From Bacteroides uniformis (GTDB lineage: Bacteria > Bacteroidota > Bacteroidia > Bacteroidales > Bacteroidaceae): a stretch of 64,000 nucleotides of DNA. The notes below the pieces were generated by a model. The model was not told where the DNA came from. It did no database searches and saw only the letters and a list, made by a program, of their open reading frames with translations. How positions within the stretch are numbered: the stretch's first letter is position 1; every line of letters starts with the position of its first letter. A program made the position numbers and the translations under genes. The DNA is taken from assembly GCF_025147485.1 (NCBI RefSeq), contig NZ_CP102263.1:571501-635500 (forward strand). Reading direction: 5' to 3'. Below are positions 43,011 through 52,034 of the stretch, in pieces.

Positions 43011-44330
43011 TTATAATCCGCTGAAGTCGACTCCCTCAAATACCAGCGAAGGAATCTGCCATGAACGGTTCGGTTGAGGGTCATTGCCCACAGCAACCAA
43101 GGAATTCCATAAAGTAACCATGTTACCCGTCACATTCATTTCGTTGACGGGCTGTGTCAGCTTGCCGTCTTCAATAAGGAAACCCTCTATACCATAAGAG
43201 AAGTCACCGGTACTGCTATTGCTGTTACCGCCATTGAAGCCCGTAACCAAGATGCCTTGTTTAATATCTGCAACCAATCCGTTCAGGTCCTTATCGCCCA
43301 GTGTCAGAATTAGACGTGAAGGTGCACTGATAGTAGGAGCTATATCCATCTTCTTACCATTGTAGGTATCGATGAAATAAGTTTTCAGCACGCCTTTGTC
43401 AAAAACAGTGCGGGGTTCGGTAGCCACACCCTCATTATCGAAATAGCGTGAACCGTTTGCACCGATAGCATGCGGCTCGTCACGCAACGTGAAGAGGTCG
43501 GAAGCCACTTTCGTATCCAGCTTATCCATCAGGAAGGAGTTCTTTTGTTGCAAAGCACTGCCATACAATGCACTTAGCATCGGACTGAGCAGGTTTCCCA
43601 CATTCATAGGGTCAACCACCATTGTATATTTACCCGACTTTGCTTTCTTCTGTCCCAGCTTGCGCAATACGCGTTCCAATGCCTTGGCACCGATTCCCGT
43701 CTTCGTCAATTTATCATAGAACAGAGCCGAGTCGTACCAGTAATCCTGAGGGCGAGCTTCGCCTTCTCCCTTAATGGATACACTGGCTGAGACAGAGAAC
43801 CAGGTACTCTTCGACTCGCCTTCAAATCCGTTGCTTATCAAACGATAGGAAGAACCCTCGCCATCACTATAAGAAGAATCAACCGAAATGATACGCTCAT
43901 CCTTGCCCAATACCTCCTCTGCAGCAGCACGTGCAATCGCCACTTTATCATCCGGGTTGACTTCATAGAGTTTCTTGTCAAAAAGCTGCAAGTCAGGCTT
44001 GCCTCCTTTATAGTAGCGTGCAGGGTCGGCCAGCATACGCGACTCATCCACCGCCAGATAGCGGGTAGACTCTATACCATTCGTGATAAGAGTTTCCAAT
44101 TCTTTCTTATCCAGCCGATTGGTGGAAAAAGAGCCGAAACGTCCGTCCACATAAAGATTCAATCCCAAACCATTCTCCGTAGACTGCTGCAAACGGTCCA
44201 TTTTGCCGTCACGCAGTTCAAAAGAAGAATTAGAATTTGTATATAGCACCAGTTTGGCTGCCTGGCAACCGTTCTTCAAGGCATATTCCATTGCCCATTG
44301 TGCCAATTTCTTATTGTCGTCTGTAATCAT
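43011..44330 (-). CDS. TldD/PmbA family protein, PmbA-like subunit
   Basis: 439 aa. It lacks the HExxxH metal motif but has the shared fold, with NSNSSFELRDGKMDRL near the N terminus and GNLLSPMLSALYG centrally. In the known TldD-TldE (PmbA) protease, this type is the non-catalytic partner of the heterodimer. The gene lies 22 bp after the TldD-like gene and is surely cotranscribed. Confidence 0.87.
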   Translation of the reverse strand: MITDDNKKLAQWAMEYALKNGCQAAKLVLYTNSNSSFELRDGKMDRLQQSTENGLGLNLYVDGRFGSFSTNRLDKKELETLITNGIESTRYLAVDESRMLADPARYYKGGKPDLQLFDKKLYEVNPDDKVAIARAAAEEVLGKDERIISVDSSYSDGEGSSYRLISNGFEGESKSTWFSVSASVSIKGEGEARPQDYWYDSALFYDKLTKTGIGAKALERVLRKLGQKKAKSGKYTMVVDPMNVGNLLSPMLSALYGSALQQKNSFLMDKLDTKVASDLFTLRDEPHAIGANGSRYFDNEGVATEPRTVFDKGVLKTYFIDTYNGKKMDIAPTISAPSRLILTLGDKDLNGLVADIKQGILVTGFNGGNSNSSTGDFSYGIEGFLIEDGKLTQPVNEMNVTGNMVTLWNSLVAVGNDPQPNRSWQIPSLVFEGVDFSGL

Positions 44331-44352
44331 GTCTTTAATTGATAGTTGATAA

Positions 44353-45891
44353 TTAACTTTCTCCTCCTACAGTCAGCTTGCTGACTAGTGCCGATGGCAT
44401 ACCGCAGGTAACGGGACAAGACTGACCGTCTTTACCACAGGTCCAAGTACCGTTGTCAATCTTATCGTTATTTGCCACCATCGTGATGTCAGCCAATGCT
44501 TTCGGACCATTACCGATGATATTTATATCCTTGACGGGCTGCGTCAACTTGCCATCCTCAATCAAGTAACCCGACTTCACAAAGAAGGTAAAGTCTCCGG
44601 CACCGATTTGCACCTGGCCATTGGTAAACTGGTCACAATAGATACCTTTCTTCACGGTGGAGATAATGTCCGCTTCCTTCATATTGCCGGCTTCCATATA
44701 AGTGGCACGCATACGGGGGATAGGAGTATTACGGAAAGTATCGCGACGTCCGTTTCCAGTAGGAGCCACCCCATAATGCTTGGCACTGATGCGGTCGTGC
44801 AGATAACTGGTCAGGATACCTTCCTTCACGATATAGGTTTTCTGGCCTTCCACACCCTCATCGTCGAAATTCACGGCTCCACGATTGAAAGCGATGGTAC
44901 CGTCATCCACCACGTTGATATGCTCATCGCACACCTTCTTTCCCAAAAGGTCGCAGAAAATGGAAGTACGTTTACGGTTGAAGTCAGCCTCAAAAGCATG
45001 TCCTATGGCTTCGTGCAACAAGATACCCGAACCGCCAGCCCCCATCACGACGGGCATTTCGCCACCTTTGGGTTTCACAGCCTTGAACAAGATAGCAGTC
45101 TTATCCACCGCCTCACGTGCAATAATATCCACGATGTCATCCGTCATGAATTCAAAACCCTTGCGGTAAGAACGACCGGCATAACCGTTCTCCATCTTTC
45201 CATTCTCTTCCATGATGCAGACTGCCATAAAAGAAACCATCGGACGGTAGTCGTAGTAGCTCACGCCCTCGGAATTACAGAACAGCACGTGCGATGTACT
45301 GTCAGAAAGAGAAGCCTGCACCTTACGTACACGATTGTCCAAAGAGAAAATCTTTTCGTTCAGCTTTTCTAAATAAGGTATTTTTGCCTTGACACTCACG
45401 TCCTCCCAAGGTTCAGTGACGGCATAGCGGCTTTTGGTAATTGTCTTTTCCGTCAGTCCTACAGATTTTCCGGCCTTGCCCGAAGAGGCGATACGGGCAG
45501 CAGTACGTGCAGCACGCAGCATTTCTTCCATAGTTACCCCTTCCACATAAGCATACCCCGTCTGGTCGCCTGCCAATACGCGTACGCCCATACCGAAGTC
45601 AATGTTAGCTCCACAGTTGTTTACTTTGCCGTCCATCAGAACCACACTGTTGTTGAATGTGTGTTCAAAATAAAGGTCGGCATAATCGCCGCCTTTTTCC
45701 AGAGCGGCAGCCATCACTTTCTTCAAGTCAGCCTCCGTCACACCGAAGTGAACCATTGCCGAAGCTACGGCAGACTGATTATCTGCTCCTCCTAAAGCTC
45801 CGCGTACTGACGCAGGCATAGCCAACGAGGGTACTGCCAGCGAACCTAACATCGCCAGACTTCCCGTCCGTAAGAAATTTCGTCTATCCAT
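44353..45891 (-). CDS. TldD-like metalloprotease subunit with Tat-type signal
   Basis: 512 aa. The central HEAIGH in LLHEAIGHAFEAD fits the HExxxH zinc motif of TldD. Unusually, the N terminus reads MDRRNFLRTGSLAMLGSLAV, a twin-arginine-type signal followed by a hydrophobic stretch, so this form may be exported, whereas E. coli TldD is cytoplasmic. Paired with the PmbA-like gene downstream. Confidence 0.87.
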   Translation of the reverse strand: MDRRNFLRTGSLAMLGSLAVPSLAMPASVRGALGGADNQSAVASAMVHFGVTEADLKKVMAAALEKGGDYADLYFEHTFNNSVVLMDGKVNNCGANIDFGMGVRVLAGDQTGYAYVEGVTMEEMLRAARTAARIASSGKAGKSVGLTEKTITKSRYAVTEPWEDVSVKAKIPYLEKLNEKIFSLDNRVRKVQASLSDSTSHVLFCNSEGVSYYDYRPMVSFMAVCIMEENGKMENGYAGRSYRKGFEFMTDDIVDIIAREAVDKTAILFKAVKPKGGEMPVVMGAGGSGILLHEAIGHAFEADFNRKRTSIFCDLLGKKVCDEHINVVDDGTIAFNRGAVNFDDEGVEGQKTYIVKEGILTSYLHDRISAKHYGVAPTGNGRRDTFRNTPIPRMRATYMEAGNMKEADIISTVKKGIYCDQFTNGQVQIGAGDFTFFVKSGYLIEDGKLTQPVKDINIIGNGPKALADITMVANNDKIDNGTWTCGKDGQSCPVTCGMPSALVSKLTVGGES

Positions 45892-45970
45892 CCTTTTCAG
45901 TTATTAGTTATAAGATATTGTTTTTTATATCATAGTTATATGACGTAAAAATAGGAGATTTTGTCACACC

Positions 45971-46735
45971 TTAGCTTTCCTTTGTTAACAAACTTTCCAA
46001 TTCCTCTGCATTCAGACGCAGATAGAATTGTCCTTTGTAAGCCACTGAAATACCTCCGGTCTCCTCCGATACAATGATGGCATGCGCATCAGACACCTGG
46101 GAAATCCCCATGGCAGCACGATGCCTCAGCCCCAGTTCCTTAGGAATGTCCAGATTATGGGAAACAGGCAGGATACATCCCGCCGCTTTGATACGTTTCT
46201 TACTGATAACCATCGCTCCATCGTGCAACGGACTGTTCTTAAAGAAAATATTCTCAATCAGACGCTGGTTTATATCGGCATTGATAATCTCTCCCGTACG
46301 CACCACATCATCCAAAGGCAGATTATGTTCAATGACAATCAGGGCACCAACCTTCTGCTTCCCCATACTGATACATGCCATTACCACCGGCATGATGTCG
46401 TCATGTTCCAGCTTCTCTTTCTTGTTACCGGTGAAGAAGCGCACCAGCGCACTGGCATGCTGATGCGAGCCGAGTGTCAGCAAGAAGCGCCGTATCTCGT
46501 CCTGAAACAAAATGATAAGCGCCAGCACGCCCACACTGACCAGCTTGTCGAAGATGGAACCGAGCAATTTCATCTCCAGCACCTGCGATACCACCAGCCA
46601 TATCAGGATAAACACCAGGATACCCGTAAACACATTTATAGAACCGGAGGCTTTCATCAGCTTATACGTATAGTACAGCAAAAAAGCCACTAACAGAATA
46701 TCTATAAAATCTTTTATTCCAAATTCAAAAAACAC
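45971..46735 (-). CDS. cdaA: Diadenylate cyclase CdaA
   Basis: 254 aa from a GTG start (46733-46735), the only sensible start in frame. Three transmembrane helices fill residues 1-80, followed by a DAC domain with the DGA motif in PLHDGAMVIS and RHRAA in LGLRHRAAMG. It makes cyclic di-AMP from two ATP at the membrane. It follows folP by 26 bp on the same strand, a pairing different from the Firmicute cdaA-cdaR-glmM. Confidence 0.92.
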   Translation of the reverse strand: MFFEFGIKDFIDILLVAFLLYYTYKLMKASGSINVFTGILVFILIWLVVSQVLEMKLLGSIFDKLVSVGVLALIILFQDEIRRFLLTLGSHQHASALVRFFTGNKKEKLEHDDIMPVVMACISMGKQKVGALIVIEHNLPLDDVVRTGEIINADINQRLIENIFFKNSPLHDGAMVISKKRIKAAGCILPVSHNLDIPKELGLRHRAAMGISQVSDAHAIIVSEETGGISVAYKGQFYLRLNAEELESLLTKES

Positions 46736-46739
46736 GATA

Positions 46740-46768
46740 TTGAATGATTAGGGGTTAGGGACTAGGAA
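46740..46768. repeat. GATTAGGGGTTAGGGACTAGG repeat between folP and cdaA
   Basis: The short gap repeats the GGTTAGGG unit. Its right end reaches the folP stop region. Confidence 0.45.
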
Positions 46769-47613
46769 TTATTTCGCATGGCTTGCACAATCCGTACGGT
46801 TTCCACGGCTTCTTTCACGTCGTGTACGCGGAGAATGTCAGCACCTTTCAGCAAACAGATGGTATCGAGCACCGTAGTACCATTCAGCGCCTCCTGAGGA
46901 GTAATGTCCAACAAGCGGTATATCATCGATTTACGTGAAACGCCTACCAGCAAAGGCAACTCAAAAATACGGAACTCTTCCAGATGGGACAGCAATTCAT
47001 AGTTATGCTCCATTGTCTTTCCAAAGCCGAAACCGGGGTCCAGAATGATGTCTTTTACACCTAAGTCACGTAATTGCTGCACCTTGCGCGCAAAATACAA
47101 GAAAACCTCTTTCAGAAGATTGTCGTAATGAGGATGCTGCTGCATACTTTGCGGAGTGCCTTGCATGTGCATCATAATATAAGGTACGTTCAATGCCGCA
47201 ACGGTATGGAACATATTCGCATCCATCTCACCGGCCGCAATATCATTGATGATGGCAACACCATACTCTTCCACACACATTCTTGCCACATCCGCCCTAA
47301 AAGTGTCTACCGACACCACAGCATCCGGCTGTATCTCAAAAAGTATTTTCAGGCCCATACGCAACCGTTCCATCTCTTCCCTGGCAGAGACATTGTCGGC
47401 ATTGGGACGGGAAGAGTAAGCGCCTATGTCAATAATGGCCGCTCCCTCCGAAACTATCTGTTTCACCCGGCGTGCTATTTCCACCTCTGTCTGTGTACGG
47501 CTACCGGCATAAAAGGAATCGGGAGTAACGTTCAGTATGCCCATGACACGGGGTTGAGAGAGGTCGAGCAGCGAACCGTTGACATTTATATATCGGGCAG
47601 TTGTAATTTCCAT
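46762..47613 (-). CDS. folP: Dihydropteroate synthase
   Basis: 283 aa TIM barrel joining p-aminobenzoate to pterin diphosphate in folate synthesis; the target of sulfonamides. GILNVTPDSFYAGS near residues 25-38 and DIGAYSSRP near 61-69 are the two family signatures. First gene of folP-cdaA. Confidence 0.96.
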   Translation of the reverse strand: MEITTARYINVNGSLLDLSQPRVMGILNVTPDSFYAGSRTQTEVEIARRVKQIVSEGAAIIDIGAYSSRPNADNVSAREEMERLRMGLKILFEIQPDAVVSVDTFRADVARMCVEEYGVAIINDIAAGEMDANMFHTVAALNVPYIMMHMQGTPQSMQQHPHYDNLLKEVFLYFARKVQQLRDLGVKDIILDPGFGFGKTMEHNYELLSHLEEFRIFELPLLVGVSRKSMIYRLLDITPQEALNGTTVLDTICLLKGADILRVHDVKEAVETVRIVQAMRNNS

Positions 47614-47639
47614 AGGCAGTCTGTTCTATATAGTACCTG

Positions 47640-47647
47640 CAAATGTA
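47640..47647 (-). promoter_or_regulatory. -7 box of folP-cdaA promoter
   Basis: TACATTTG on the minus strand, 27 bp before the folP ATG. A TTTG lies 16 bp upstream, slightly too close for the consensus. Confidence 0.45.
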
Positions 47648-47732
47648 AACAAAAAAGTGGTTTCAAAATACATAAACTCATAAAACTGATAAGTTTTTTG
47701 CTTGTACCCGGGAAGGGAGAGGATTAAAACTA

Positions 47733-47740
47733 TATCTTTG
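47733..47740 (+). promoter_or_regulatory. -7 box of murF promoter
   Basis: TATCTTTG, followed by a leader of about 50 nt carrying the CACAGATT repeat. Confidence 0.45.
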
Positions 47741-47752
47741 CACGATGGTTTA

Positions 47753-47780
47753 CCACAGATTACACAGATTCACACAGATT
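47753..47780. repeat. CACAGATT tandem repeat in the murF leader
   Basis: CCACAGATTACACAGATTCACACAGATT-type stretch: three copies of CACAGATT. The same unit builds the hairpin at 35704-35812. Confidence 0.55.
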
Positions 47781-47797
47781 GATTTAATTATAAAGTC

Positions 47798-49096
47798 ATG
47801 GATATAACAGCTATACATCAGATATTCCTAACATGCACCAGTGTCACTACTGACAGCCGTAACTGCCCCCAAGGCTCTTTATTCATTGCGCTGAAAGGCG
47901 AGTCATTCAACGGAAATGCCTTTGCCGCCCGAGCGCTGGAAAGCGGAAGTGCTTATGCCATAGTAGATGAAGAAGCCTATGCCCCCGCAGGCGATACACG
48001 ATACATCGTGGTGGAAAACAGCTTGAAGACCTTGCAACAACTTGCCAATTACCACCGTCGGCAGATGCGTACACCCATCATCGGCATTACGGGTACAAAC
48101 GGAAAGACTACTACCAAGGAACTGATGTCCACCGTACTTTCGCAAACTCACAACGTGCTCTATACCTTGGGAAATTTGAACAATCACATCGGTGTTCCCC
48201 TCACCTTGCTTCGCCTGCGCCCTGAACACGACCTTGCCGTGGTGGAAATGGGCGCCAGCCACCCGGGAGACATCAAGGAGCTGGTAGAGATAGCCGAACC
48301 TGACTACGGGATCATTACCAACGTAGGAAAAGCCCATCTGGAGGGATTCGGCTCTTTTGAAGGAATCATCAAGACCAAAGGAGAGATGTACGACTATCTG
48401 CGGACGCGGAAAGAAGCTACCATCTTTATCCATAACGACAACCCCTACTTGAAAAAGATAGCCTACGGACTCCACCAGATTGCCTACGGCAGTGAGGACG
48501 GGCTGTACATCAACGGACACGTCACCGGCAATTCTCCTTACCTCACCTTCGAGTGGAAAACGGACAACGAAAGCAAATATCACGAAGTACAAACCCGGCT
48601 TATCGGTGAATATAACTTCCCCAATGCTCTGGCAGCTGTCACCATCGGACATTTTTTTGGTGTGGAACCGGAGAAAATAGACAAGGCACTGGCCGGATAT
48701 ACCCCGCAAAACAACCGTTCACAACTGAAAAAAACAGCGGACAACACTCTGATTATCGATGCCTATAATGCCAATCCCACAAGCATGATGGCTTCCATTA
48801 GTAACTTCCGGAACATGCAGGCCGAAAACAAAATGTTGATATTGGGAGATATGCGGGAGTTGGGTAAAGACAGTGCCGACGAGCACCAGAAGATTGCAGA
48901 CTATCTGGAAGAATGCGGATTCAAGGATGTAGTTCTTGTAGGGGAATTGTTTGCCGCCACACGCCACTCTTATCAGAGTTATCCCGATGTAACCGCACTC
49001 ATCGCAGAGCTGCAAAGAGAGAAACCTTGCGGGAAAACAATTCTGATAAAAGGGTCGAACGGCATCAAGCTAAGTTCCGTAGTTGAATACTTATAA
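47798..49096 (+). CDS. murF: UDP-N-acetylmuramoyl-tripeptide--D-alanyl-D-alanine ligase
   Basis: 432 aa Mur ligase that adds D-Ala-D-Ala (made by Ddl, encoded at 24.7 kb) to the nucleotide-linked tripeptide. It has the P-loop GITGTNGKTTTKEL near residue 103, MGASHPGDIKEL and the C-terminal DAYNANPTSM. Convergent with the VanZ-like gene, 2 bp apart. Confidence 0.95.
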   Translation: MDITAIHQIFLTCTSVTTDSRNCPQGSLFIALKGESFNGNAFAARALESGSAYAIVDEEAYAPAGDTRYIVVENSLKTLQQLANYHRRQMRTPIIGITGTNGKTTTKELMSTVLSQTHNVLYTLGNLNNHIGVPLTLLRLRPEHDLAVVEMGASHPGDIKELVEIAEPDYGIITNVGKAHLEGFGSFEGIIKTKGEMYDYLRTRKEATIFIHNDNPYLKKIAYGLHQIAYGSEDGLYINGHVTGNSPYLTFEWKTDNESKYHEVQTRLIGEYNFPNALAAVTIGHFFGVEPEKIDKALAGYTPQNNRSQLKKTADNTLIIDAYNANPTSMMASISNFRNMQAENKMLILGDMRELGKDSADEHQKIADYLEECGFKDVVLVGELFAATRHSYQSYPDVTALIAELQREKPCGKTILIKGSNGIKLSSVVEYL

Positions 49097-49098
49097 TC

Positions 49099-49482
49099 CT
49101 ATTTCATCCTTGGCCTTAAAATGAAATAGCCGACCATTGATGCAAGCACCGCTCCCGTGGTATTGGCCGCAAAATCCAGCCAGTCTCCACCACGGTATGT
49201 CGTGCAGTATTCTTGCAGCAACTCCACCATTCCGCTGAACAAAACGGGACAGACAAACGCCCCTGCCCATGCATGCCATAAAGGGGCGTTGTCTCTCCGG
49301 TGAGCGCGAAGAAACTCCAGCCACAGCATTCCTGACATGCCGAAATACATACAGATATGCACCACCTTGTCTATATTGGGAATCTTGCTTATTTCTGTAG
49401 AAGGCGGTTTAAAGAATGAAAGATAAATCACCGTCAGAATAATAAAAAGCGACACCGGATATTTCTTAATATAATATAGCAT
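49099..49482 (-). CDS. VanZ-like family membrane protein
   Basis: 127 aa from the ATG at 49482 (MLYYIKKYPVS). A longer reading from 49524 is rejected because the -7 box TACTTTTG at 49509-49516 lies inside it. Four hydrophobic helices and the conserved DKVVH and E-x-LQ-x5-R-x-x-D motifs mark the VanZ-like fold. VanZ gives teicoplanin resistance elsewhere; no glycopeptide resistance cluster is here, so the role is unknown. Confidence 0.8.
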   Translation of the reverse strand: MLYYIKKYPVSLFIILTVIYLSFFKPPSTEISKIPNIDKVVHICMYFGMSGMLWLEFLRAHRRDNAPLWHAWAGAFVCPVLFSGMVELLQEYCTTYRGGDWLDFAANTTGAVLASMVGYFILRPRMK

Positions 49483-49508
49483 ATACCAAATTATCAACGA
49501 ACTGTGCG

Positions 49509-49516
49509 CAAAAGTA
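49509..49516 (-). promoter_or_regulatory. -7 box of VanZ-like gene
   Basis: TACTTTTG on the minus strand; transcription would start near 49502, 20 nt before the chosen ATG. It lies 13 bp from the opposing -7 box at 49529. Confidence 0.5.
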
Positions 49517-49528
49517 CAGAACATTTTC

Positions 49529-49536
49529 TATATTTG
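49529..49536 (+). promoter_or_regulatory. -7 box of sodium-symporter gene
   Basis: TATATTTG, 50 bp before the ATG at 49586. It faces away from the VanZ-like promoter. Confidence 0.45.
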
Positions 49537-49585
49537 CATGTTTTAGCTGGTATTAATAACGAATTGAAAGAAAAATCTACGTTTT

Positions 49586-50953
49586 ATGACAAAAAGTGAC
49601 AGAGCCAACTTCGGAAGCAAATTAGGCGTCATACTTGCCTCGGCAGGCTCCGCAGTCGGTTTAGGCAATATCTGGCGTTTCCCGTTTGAGACCGGGAATC
49701 ACGGAGGTGCGGCATTTATCTTTGTATACCTGGTTTGCGTGCTCATTCTCGGCATCCCCATCATGATTGCAGAATTCCTCATCGGCAGGCGCTCGCGTGC
49801 CAATACGGCAAGGGCTTATCAGAAATTGGCACCCGGCACGCATTGGCGCTGGGTAGGACGTATGGGCGTACTGGCCGGATTCCTTATTCTGGGATATTAC
49901 TCCGTTGTGGCAGGATGGACGCTTGAGTTTATCGGCGAAGCGGCTACCAACAGTTTTGCCGGGAAGTCGGCAGCCGATTTCATCGCATCCTTCAACAGCT
50001 TTGTCAGCAACCCCTGGCGTCCGGTCATCTGGCTGGTGCTGTTCCTGCTGGCCACCCATCTCATCATTGTCAAAGGAGTGGAAAAAGGTATTGAAAAATC
50101 AGCCAAAATCATGATGCCAATGCTATTTGTCCTATTGATAATCCTTGCCATCTGCTCCATATCCCTGCCCGGAGCAGGAGCAGGCATTGAATTCCTGTTG
50201 AAACCGGACTTCAGCAAAGTGGACGGCAATGTGTTCCTTGGAGCCATGGGCCAGGCATTTTTCTCCTTGAGCTTGGGGATGGGATGTCTCTGTACATACG
50301 CTTCTTACTTCCGCAATGATACGAACCTGCCCAAAACGGCACTCAACGTGGCGGCTATCGACACCATGGTAGCCATTTTGGCAGGATTCATCATCTTCCC
50401 TGCCGCCTTCTCTGTAGGCATCAAACCGGATGCGGGTCCTAGTCTGCTATTCATCACCCTACCTAATGTCTTTCAGCAAGCGTTCGGCAATATTCCCTGG
50501 CTGGCGATACTGCTGTCTCTGATGTTCTATATCCTACTGGCATTGGCAGCACTTACTTCCACCATTTCCCTGCACGAAGTGGTAACTGCCTATCTACATG
50601 AAGAGTTCAAGTTCTCACGCAGCAAGGCAGCCAGATACGTGACAGCGGGCTGTATTTTCTTAGGAGTATTCTGCTCACTGTCTCTCGGTATCGGCAAAAG
50701 CTATACCGTATTCGGGCTAAACCTATTCGATTTGTTCGACTTTGTAACGGCCAAGCTAATGCTACCGTTAGGCGGTTTCTTCATTTCCATCTTCATAGGC
50801 TGGTATCTGGACAAGAAAATCGTATGGGAAGAAGTCAGCAACAATGGCACTCTGAAAGTATCCGTCTACAAGCTATTGATATTCATCCTGAAATATATTG
50901 CTCCGATAGGAATTGCACTGATTTTTATCAATGAACTGGGTTTTCTGAAATAG
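49586..50953 (+). CDS. Sodium-dependent transporter (NSS/SNF family)
   Basis: 455 aa with about 12 helices. The helix 1 block GSAVGLGNIWRFPF matches the Na+ and substrate site of LeuT-type bacterial symporters. It imports amino acids or similar solutes with Na+ across the inner membrane; the exact substrate is unknown. The HhH gene starts 6 bp after its stop. Confidence 0.9.
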   Translation: MTKSDRANFGSKLGVILASAGSAVGLGNIWRFPFETGNHGGAAFIFVYLVCVLILGIPIMIAEFLIGRRSRANTARAYQKLAPGTHWRWVGRMGVLAGFLILGYYSVVAGWTLEFIGEAATNSFAGKSAADFIASFNSFVSNPWRPVIWLVLFLLATHLIIVKGVEKGIEKSAKIMMPMLFVLLIILAICSISLPGAGAGIEFLLKPDFSKVDGNVFLGAMGQAFFSLSLGMGCLCTYASYFRNDTNLPKTALNVAAIDTMVAILAGFIIFPAAFSVGIKPDAGPSLLFITLPNVFQQAFGNIPWLAILLSLMFYILLALAALTSTISLHEVVTAYLHEEFKFSRSKAARYVTAGCIFLGVFCSLSLGIGKSYTVFGLNLFDLFDFVTAKLMLPLGGFFISIFIGWYLDKKIVWEEVSNNGTLKVSVYKLLIFILKYIAPIGIALIFINELGFLK

Positions 50954-50959
50954 GCCATC

Positions 50960-51910
50960 ATGCAGAACCCCTTTAAAGAATTCCTTTATTTCTCCCGGGG
51001 AGAAAGGCGCGGAATACTGGTTTTGATTACCGGCATTATTCTCGTCTTTCTCTCCGGGTATATTTATATATACCAAAGAGAGAACCGCCCCCTCTCCGAT
51101 GAAGTAATCCGGCGGCAGGCCACTGCCATGGCAGAATACGAATCGTTCATCGCATCCATACAAGAAAAGGAACAAAAATGGGACAACAGACTTAAACCTT
51201 CCTCCCAAAAACAACCGACAACCGTCTCCTTGGCCCGTTTCAATCCCAATATCGCCGACTCCGTCATTTTTTGCCGACTGGGACTGCCCGGATGGATGGC
51301 GCGGAACATACTCCGCTACCGTAGTAAAGGAGGGAAGTTCCATAAGGCAGAAGATTTCCGGAAAATATATGGAATGACAGAAAAACAATATCAGACACTC
51401 TTACCCTATATCCACATCACTCCGGAAGACACAGAAACAAGAACCGTCCAGTTATACAGCTCTCCTGCAAGCAATGACAGCGCCGTTACTTTCCGAATTG
51501 CACCGGAAAAATATCCGTCTGGGACCCTTGTCGACCTGAACCGCGCCGACACCACAGAACTGAAGAAAATACCAGGCATCGGTAGTGGCATTGCCCGTCT
51601 AATCATCGGTTATCGGCAACGCTTGGGAGGATTCTACAACATCACGCAATTACAAGAAATCCATTTGGACACCACCCAATTGCAGTCCTGGTTTTCCATC
51701 GACACCCGGGCCATCCACCTCATCAACCTGAACCGTAGTAGCATAGAGAGGCTGCGCAACCATCCTTACATCAACTTCTACCAGGCAAAGGCCTTTGTAG
51801 AATACCGGAAGAAGAAAGGCGACCTTCATAGTCTGAAACCTTTTGCACTTTACGAGGAATTCTCCGATACCGATTTGGAGAAAATCAGTCACTACGTTTG
51901 TTTTGAATAA
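50960..51910 (+). CDS. Membrane-anchored helix-hairpin-helix (ComEA-like) protein
   Basis: 316 aa. One transmembrane helix lies at about residues 18-38 and three HhH segments at about 95-155, 190-235 and 250-310, including VDLNRADTTELKKIPGIGSG, the most canonical. ComEA-like proteins bind DNA outside the inner membrane, for example during DNA uptake. No other competence gene is near, so the name reflects structure only. Confidence 0.8.
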   Translation: MQNPFKEFLYFSRGERRGILVLITGIILVFLSGYIYIYQRENRPLSDEVIRRQATAMAEYESFIASIQEKEQKWDNRLKPSSQKQPTTVSLARFNPNIADSVIFCRLGLPGWMARNILRYRSKGGKFHKAEDFRKIYGMTEKQYQTLLPYIHITPEDTETRTVQLYSSPASNDSAVTFRIAPEKYPSGTLVDLNRADTTELKKIPGIGSGIARLIIGYRQRLGGFYNITQLQEIHLDTTQLQSWFSIDTRAIHLINLNRSSIERLRNHPYINFYQAKAFVEYRKKKGDLHSLKPFALYEEFSDTDLEKISHYVCFE

Positions 51911-52034
51911 CAGCATCATGCAACATTTTTCAATGTCTGATGCAACCTTTTCACCAGTCATTTCGTCTAACAAGCAGAAACACCCTAAAAACAGGAAGGC
52001 CTACTGCAATAAGGATTAGAACCATCGTATCAAT

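Noticed and set aside
49099..49482. Glycopeptide resistance determinant (VanZ)
   Set aside because: Only the common VanZ-like fold is present; no vanHAX or regulator genes are nearby.
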